Origin: Pyxicephalus adspersus
Taxonomy: Eukaryota > Chordata > Amphibia > Anura > Pyxicephalidae
Direction: 5' to 3'
DNA length: 64,000 nucleotides
NCBI RefSeq assembly: GCF_032062135.1
Contig: NC_092859.1
Location: forward strand, 29,067,965-29,131,964
The translations under genes and the position numbers were made by a program. Positions within the stretch are counted from its first letter, which is position 1, and every line of letters starts with the position of its first letter. The notes under the pieces are model-generated. The model was not told the origin of the DNA. It worked only from the letters and a program-made list of their open reading frames with translations, and did no database searches. Positions 57,891 through 64,000 of this stretch are shown here, piece by piece.

Positions 57891-58637
57891 GACCACAGAG
57901 CTTGAGATTTTGAACTAGAGGCAAAGTTTGGGCTTCACTGGTTGTGTGGGGGATCAATAGTTATTTTCTGCACTTTTTGAACAGATAATAATAAAACATA
58001 CATGACCCCCCCCCCATATCTAAAACCTCCAGCTCTTTGGATTAGGGCCCATTTTTGAATTACCCCTTGTCCTGCTTTTGATGGTAGCCTTTCCCAGAAC
58101 AGTTGTATGGTCATCTATGGCTACAATTACAGAGATCTGATTGGTTATTATGAGTTATTGCAATTTTAACTTACTTTATGAATGCATGGTAAAAATGGTA
58201 TTCCAGGCCAGGAAATAAACCTCAACAAAACACACACATGTGTAATAATTAGTTTATTAAAAGCGATAATTGCTTTAGGATGTTTAAATACAGAGGTGAA
58301 TGTGGAACCCAATTTATTTGTTATAACAGTGCAGTGTTACAAATCATTTCTCCTTTTCAGTTTTACGTCTCTATGTTATATTTTTACACCTGGTATAACT
58401 GTTTCAGCAAAACACTAAATTAAAATAAAAAAAAAAATGAGACATCCTAAAAAATGAATGTGTTGCCTATAGCAAGTTTACAATTATTCCACTGGTTTTC
58501 TTTTTCCATCAGCCCTAGAAACACAAATACGCCAAAATGTCATTTCTAAGAACAGCACAAGCCATGTTTATTTATTAAAAACGCTTTTAATGAGCTGTGC
58601 TGATTGGCTTCTAGAACAAATTAAAAAAAATGTGAAT

Positions 58638-58886
58638 AGGATCCAAGAGACCCTGTCAATGTGTCGGACTCCTCATTCTATTGTGGTTACCACCAAAAAA
58701 TACTCAGTGCTTTTGGGTATAAGGGAGCATAGGATCTCCCATCATGATGGAGCATTGGGACCTAGCCATTGTCCATCACACCACGGTTCCCACTAATCTC
58801 CTACAAGTAAGAGGGGGAAGGAGAGCCTTGTAAATGAGAACATATTCCTGCATTATTAAGCAAAGTGACAGGGTCTCTTTAAAGCC
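58638..58886. mobile_element. MITE with AGAGACCCTGTCA ends
   Basis: The left end CCAAGAGACCCTGTCAATGT and the right end AGTGACAGGGTCTCTTTAAA are inverse copies of about 16 bp framing about 250 bp. No target duplication was read. Confidence 0.6.
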
Positions 58887-61654
58887 TAACCACAACCTAT
58901 TTTGTTTTTGGACATACCTGTCAAGGGTATATATTTTTGTCTGTGGCTCTGTTCAGGTGATTTAAATTCCATCCCTGTGACAGCAGTACAAGTGGTGTGG
59001 TTGTCACTGGAAAATGAACATGGTGGCAGTAAATATAATCTTGTATAGGTTGTGCCCTTATGGAGAGTTCTATCACTTCTCACCGGGTAGTGACTTAGGG
59101 GAGGGGGGTGAAAAAGTGAAATAGATTGGTTTTCTTTGTGCTCATCCTGATAAATTGGATATTAATAGGAATTGCTCCTATTAGTAAACTTGTGTGTAGT
59201 ACAGTGCACCAATCTGTATGGACCAGCAGGATTCATATTATGGGTCAGAGACAGCAATAAAGACTTGCGAGCTATCAGACCTGCAACAACACACAAAAAT
59301 AATAATTAAAAAACTCCTCCATGGTATGGAGATTAGAGGAGAGAGACAAAATCTCCACTCATCCCTTTTTATTTTGGACCACCACAATCCTGGGGGCAGG
59401 GATAATTCCTAAAGAAATGGATAGAGATGGATGGAACTCTATAACTAATAACTCTTCATTTTCCTTTTTAAACCTTTTTGGAAAGTTATTTTGCATAAAT
59501 TTCCTATACCAGCCATGTAACACACAATCAACTGTCATTTTATTTTCTATTTGGCTTTTTTTCAAGTTTATTAGTCAGTATTAAATATTTATATTGAATA
59601 ATGCAGAAGTTAAATTCTTGTTGGATGTCCTAGAAAAGACAACCTGCTGAAAATTTACGACATCCCATTATGCCCTCATGGCATCCTAGGACCCGTAATT
59701 TCATGGACACTAAGTTGCTTGCTTATCTGGGACATAGTATTACCACAAATAATAAGGTATAATATATACCCCAAGCCCACCTACAAAACAACAAAAAAAA
59801 TTCTAAGCCCCTTTGCTCTATATACACACATCTAATAAACATCCCCTAGCAAAGTGTTATGATTTAAAAGAAATTTCTCCCATCACCAAGTAATAGACTA
59901 AATTGTACAGAGTATGCTTCCCTCTTCCCTTCCTTTACTACAGGTAGACAGTTTATTAAGCCACTTTGAAGTTGGCTCAGGTGCGCCCCTCAGAGGTTGT
60001 TTGTCCTTTTCTGGGCTATCTCTCCCATTGCTCAGTCTACCATCTTGTCTTGCTTCTTTCCCTCCTTTTTCTTCTTTTTTGAGTCTGTGAAGGGAAAAAA
60101 AATCAAACTTGATTTATCAAGAAATCTACAAATTCAATGTTTAGACCTTGGCACTTCTGCACATCAATAGCAAGCTTTTATAAATCAGTTGTTATCCTAT
60201 GGCGGTCATTTTGTTACTTGTGGGCAGAATGTAGCCCATTGGTAGTTTATGTGTCGCCCTTGGCCCCTTAAGCAGCCATTTGTCAATATTGTTCCTGCCT
60301 AGCTGCTTACTCGCATGTCACATGAGTGTGATCTGGAACAGTATGGATCATCCAAGCATATGGGACATCCATAGCAGTCAATTCAACTTTAATTTTAGCA
60401 GTCAGATCTGTAAAAAGTTAATGTTAAGCAGCTGTTCTTTGTACATTGATCCCCAACTTTATTAAACTTCATATCATTAAATTTCTGTGTAGAAGATCAC
60501 ATCTCCAGACTCGGACTGAGAATGAGGAAAACATGGAAAGATAGGTAGGATCTTTATTTCTCTAATATTTATCCAAACCCATATAGTAGCCTGTAGCAAT
60601 CTGTGATCTCCTCTGTGTACACAAGTGCAGTGCAATTTATAAAGAATAATTTATGGCAGTGAAGGTAATTTAAAGCAGCAGTGCTTATACCAGTGATGAC
60701 AGCTCTCAAACCACATTGGTACAAAAGGCAGAAATAAGGATTTTATATATGCAATGCTGCTCAATATTATTAATGTTTACAGTCACCAACATCAAGTCCA
60801 ACACAATATTTGTTCTTCTTAACACTGCATTTACATAGGAAAACAGAATTTTGCTCAATGCATTTATGACAGTTTTGCTTTCTGCCTCCAGTTCTGCATT
60901 AAAAGACAGCTCAGTTCTCTACAAAAATTGTGCATTTTACAGCTAAGCAGAATCCTTTATACAGCCATATATCTGGTAAAAAGTAGATTGGGGAGTGTGG
61001 AACAGCCTAAACCAAGAAGAAAGAGAGCCAGTAAAATAAATATGTATTTTCTCTCCTCGCTATATTGCCTGCATAGCGTTAGATGACAGGTAGGCACTGG
61101 AGGGGACTCCATAAATTCTGTTTGGTCTCAGCAATTCACAGACTGTGACGGAAAGAAGTGTACGAGGGCCTAGGGAGAGTGGGGGAGTTACACCACAAAG
61201 AACAATCCGTGGACTTTAACAACACAGCCACTTTGAATTCAGGACGTCTTGTCAGTCATCATTGCAATGCTATGCAAGGAAGAGGAACAGCAGGCGGCCG
61301 CTGGAGAAAACAGGTCACGGCTCAGAGAAGAGGCATAGCTTTGTTCAGGCTTTGGTCTTCTGTATTTTTTTTCTATTTTTCAGATCCAATTGTCCTTTAG
61401 TGAAGGCAGGAGCAATAAATATCTGGTCCTCCCAAAACTAATATCATACAGCAAGTCAGGAGTGCCAACTTTGAAAGCTTTGCAGCATAAATGGAATCTG
61501 AATGTAAAAAAGTAACAGGTTTGTTTAATATCAACCTTTAATTTTTATCAGTCTTTTTTTAATTATACAAGGTTTTCCTATGGAGTTCAATTACTTTATT
61601 ACAGATTCATCAATTTTGACAATTCCTCATTTTTCTACTTATTTCTAAACACGT
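58887..61654. other. AT-rich unique DNA, no gene seen
   Basis: About 2.8 kb without recognised repeat or coding region. The mixed-composition stretch near 61150-61340 was considered, but no function is visible. Confidence 0.5.
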
Positions 61655-62665
61655 CACAGTGTTGGACTCCCTTTTGCCTGAAGAACTGCAGTAATTGTTC
61701 ATGGCATAGATTCAGCAAGATGCTGGAACGATTTCTTAGGGATTTTGGTTTATAATGACATGATAGCATCACGTAATTGCTGCAGATTTGTTGGCTGCAC
61801 ATCCATGAGGCAAATCTCCAATTCCACCACATCTCACAAGTGTTCTATTGCAGGGGTTCCCTAACCCCCGGTCGGCAGCCCACTAGTGTGCTGCAGCCTT
61901 CTGACAGTTGGGCCATGGCTCTGGCGGTGCACCCCTCAGTGGGGTTGGGAGAAGGGCCCCGCTTCAAGGGGCGCACCTGTCACAGCCACGGACTACGTTT
62001 GCTGTATGCATCGCAGTCTTGGGTGAGTTGTGTCTCTGGGTCTGAGCCTGCCATGGGAGAGTGGGCAGGTTCTGGCATCATGACGGCACTCCGGTGGGGA
62101 AAGTTTCTTCCCCTTTTGAGTGACACACGGGTCCTCGCGCATGCGTGGTCCAGAGTCAGGGAGATTATTGGTCTGTGAGCACCAAAAGGTTGAGGACCAC
62201 TGCTCTATTGGATTGAGATCTGGTGACTGTGGACCTATTTGTGTACAATTAACTCACTATAAAGTTTTAAGTAAGAAGTTTGAGATGATCTGAGCTTTGT
62301 AACATGGTGTTTTAACCTGCTGGAAGTAGAAGATGAGAACTACCCCATGACATTACACCACCAGCTTTGAATACAATGTAGGATGGATCTATGCTTTCAT
62401 GTTGTTGGCACCCAATTCTGACCCCACCTTCTGAATGTTGGAGTAGAAATCAAGACTCATCAGACCAGACAATGTTTTCCCAAATTTCTTTTGTCCAACT
62501 TTGATGGCCAATAACAATTGATATTGGCAATCAGTGTTGTACCCTGATCGTTATTCATCTATTTCTAAGGTTTGAATGTGTTCTGCTGTCAGAGATGCTC
62601 TTCTGTATACCTTGGTTGTAACAAGTGGTTATTTCTGATTCTATAGAATGAGTTCTGATGAGTGT
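61655..62665 (-). pseudogene. Tc1-like transposon relic, minus strand, split by a hAT MITE
   Basis: On the minus strand this matches the Tc1-like family at 21485-22530. On the plus strand the landmarks are TCATGGCATAGATTCAGCAA (61698; mirrors the 3' end), GCAGATTTGTTGGCTGCACA, GGATTGAGATCTGGTGACTG (62211), TGGATCTATGCTTTCATG, ATCAAGACTCATCAGACCAG (62450) and CAGAGATGCTCTTCTGTAT. A hAT MITE interrupts it at 61851-62202. Two segments are missing compared with the 21.5-kb copy: one near 62345 (between ATGAGAACTACCCC and CATTACACCACCAGC) and one near 62520. No intact frame remains; the DDE transposase is dead. Confidence 0.85.
61851..62202. mobile_element. hAT-type MITE nested in Tc1 relic, 8-bp target duplication
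   Basis: The left end CAGGGGTTCCCTAACCC and the right end GGTTGAGGACCACTG frame 352 bp. Flanks TTCTATTG (61843-61850) and CTCTATTG (62203-62210) agree at seven of eight positions and belong to the Tc1 target text. The GC-rich interior (GCCATGGGAGAGTGGGCAGG, GTTTCTTCCCCTTTTGAGTG) is shared with 757-1189. Confidence 0.9.
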
Positions 62666-63664
62666 ATATCCTCATAATTATATGTCTCTTGCCAAAATGT
62701 CAGGTTAATAAAACAATTATTCTATTTAATTTGTACCTGCGCAAGTAGACCAACATTGAGAGATGAGTGGCTACTATCACTTTAAGTATTCATTTTTTTG
62801 TTTGGAGAACCAAGGCTTTTGTTTTGTGGATGGAGTGCTAGTACCATTTTAATAATTATTATATATAAATATATTTTTTAGTAGGGTAGTATTCTTCATC
62901 CATTATTCTTTTGGTTTGGAGCAGAAAGCTGTTTTTATTTCTGAATGAGTTCTACATTGTGATTTCATATATATATATAGTTTTAATCTGTTTTTCAAGG
63001 TTCTTTATCTCTCAAATAATTTCCTAAAATGTTATACAAGATGCATGAAATGCTTGGCTGCCATTGTCAAGTACATAAGTGTAGAGCTAAATTTTCTCCT
63101 AGCTGTAACAAAGTAAGAAGCAGCTGCCAAATTCGATTCACTGACTTCTCCATCTTCTATCTGATAGGCCATACAATGAAGCATTGTTTTATCCCCAGAG
63201 AGATTATGGGACATCAACACAAACCTTATTCTGTCTCTCTCCTCTCAGTACCAGGGCACGGATAAAGCAAGTCATTTCTCTCCCACATTAAAAGTGCCCC
63301 AGCGGAGGGTTCATGGTGCCTTGGATCTTCCTGGTTCAGCTACTAATGAGAAACTAAAGTGGTTGTGGGTCAATTAAATTATATAACAGGTGGAGGGGGA
63401 AGTATGGCATAAGTACAATGCAGAATTGACTGTATCTTGAAACAAAAAAAAGGGTTTGATAACTGAAGCTGAAATGTTATTATATTGCAGCTTATGAGTT
63501 CATAAATGGATTGGCTTCACTAGTCTTCTTTTTTCAGGCTTTTTCTCCTTATTTTCTCATTGTAATTCTGCAAATGATTCCTGTACCTGGGTGGTTACAC
63601 TCACTCCTCTACTATATCTATGGAGTAAGCTATGGTCATCACCCAAGCTGGAAATTAATTATTA
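62666..63664. other. Unique DNA, no gene seen
   Basis: AT-rich with a short ATATATATA run near 62969. No coding or repeat signal is recognised. Confidence 0.5.
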
Positions 63665-64000
63665 TTAATAATAACAGGATTTATTTAGCGCCAACATATT
63701 GCGTAGCACTATACATTAAATAGGGGTTGCAAATAACAGACTATTACAGACAGTGACACAGGAGGAGAGGACCCTGTCCCGAAGAGCCTACAATCTAGTA
63801 GGTGGGGGAATTTACACACAATAGGAGAGGAGATATGTAGTGGTGGGAAGTAGTGATGGTTTAGGAGACAGAAGAACATAGGTAGGCAAGTTTGAAAAAA
63901 TGAGTTTTGAGTGCTCTTTTAAATGAGCAGAAAGTAGGAGCAAGCCGAATAGGACGAGGAAGACCATTCCAGAGAGTTGGGGCAGCTCTAGAGAAGTCTT
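63665..64000 (+). repeat. Dispersed frog repeat, continues past the window
   Basis: TTTAGCGCCAACATATTGCG, AGGGGTTGCAAATAACAGAC, GAAGAGCCTACAATCTAGTA, GTAGTGATGGTTTAGGAGAC, TTTTGAGTGCTCTTTTAAA and CCATTCCAGAGAGTTGGGGC run to the window edge. The first 150 bases are the reverse complement of 26825-27013. Non-coding; class undetermined. Confidence 0.75.

Overview
This is eukaryotic DNA with no supportable host gene: AT-rich and intergenic or intronic in character, with one 929-base assembly gap (5143-6071). The repeat content points to an amphibian, most likely a frog (perhaps a ranoid). The pointers are several copies of a palindromic element ending in a 'GGGCCTGATTTATTAAAG'-type inverted repeat, SINE-like repeats with a 'CGCTGCATAATATGTTGG'-type tail, Tc1-like elements, hAT-type MITEs and a tyrosine-recombinase (DIRS/Ngaro-like) retroelement. 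The organism call rests on recollection of frog repeat families and was not checked against a database.

Layout. 1-6590: mostly unique AT-rich DNA, one hAT MITE (757-1189), a TAATTA-rich candidate regulatory stretch (4660-4835) and the gap. 6600-9250: decayed minus-strand Ngaro/DIRS-like retroelement with reverse transcriptase, RNase H, the start of the recombinase, and an SGNH-hydrolase-like tail. 12650-13940: decayed Tc1 element. 14928-16565: 31-bp minisatellite split by a 727-bp LTR-like insertion. 17832-19049: cluster of abutting MITEs. 20361-22530: MITEs and a second Tc1 family. 24206-25250: another 31-bp minisatellite. 26.5-29.3 kb: SINE-like repeats, foldbacks and a G-depleted block. 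33.4-36.7 kb: foldback MITEs. 37.6-41.6 kb: dispersed repeats and a decayed autonomous hAT element with a BED finger and transposase. 41.7-44.9 kb: MITEs and a 51-bp minisatellite split by a second copy of the same LTR-like element. 45-48.3 kb: long repeat-free stretch that may hold conserved noncoding elements. 48.4-64 kb: SINEs, hAT MITEs (two nested inside older repeats), a minus-strand Tc1 copy, and a dispersed repeat running off the end.

No genes work together here; the window records successive transposon activity on a probably gene-poor background. I found no convincing undescribed system. The most interesting observations are: the same LTR-like family inserted, with 5-bp target duplications, in two unrelated minisatellites; a likely origin of one minisatellite from the interior of a hAT MITE; a MITE core shared between elements with different terminal repeats; two datable nested insertions; and several high-complexity repeat-free stretches worth testing for deep conservation.
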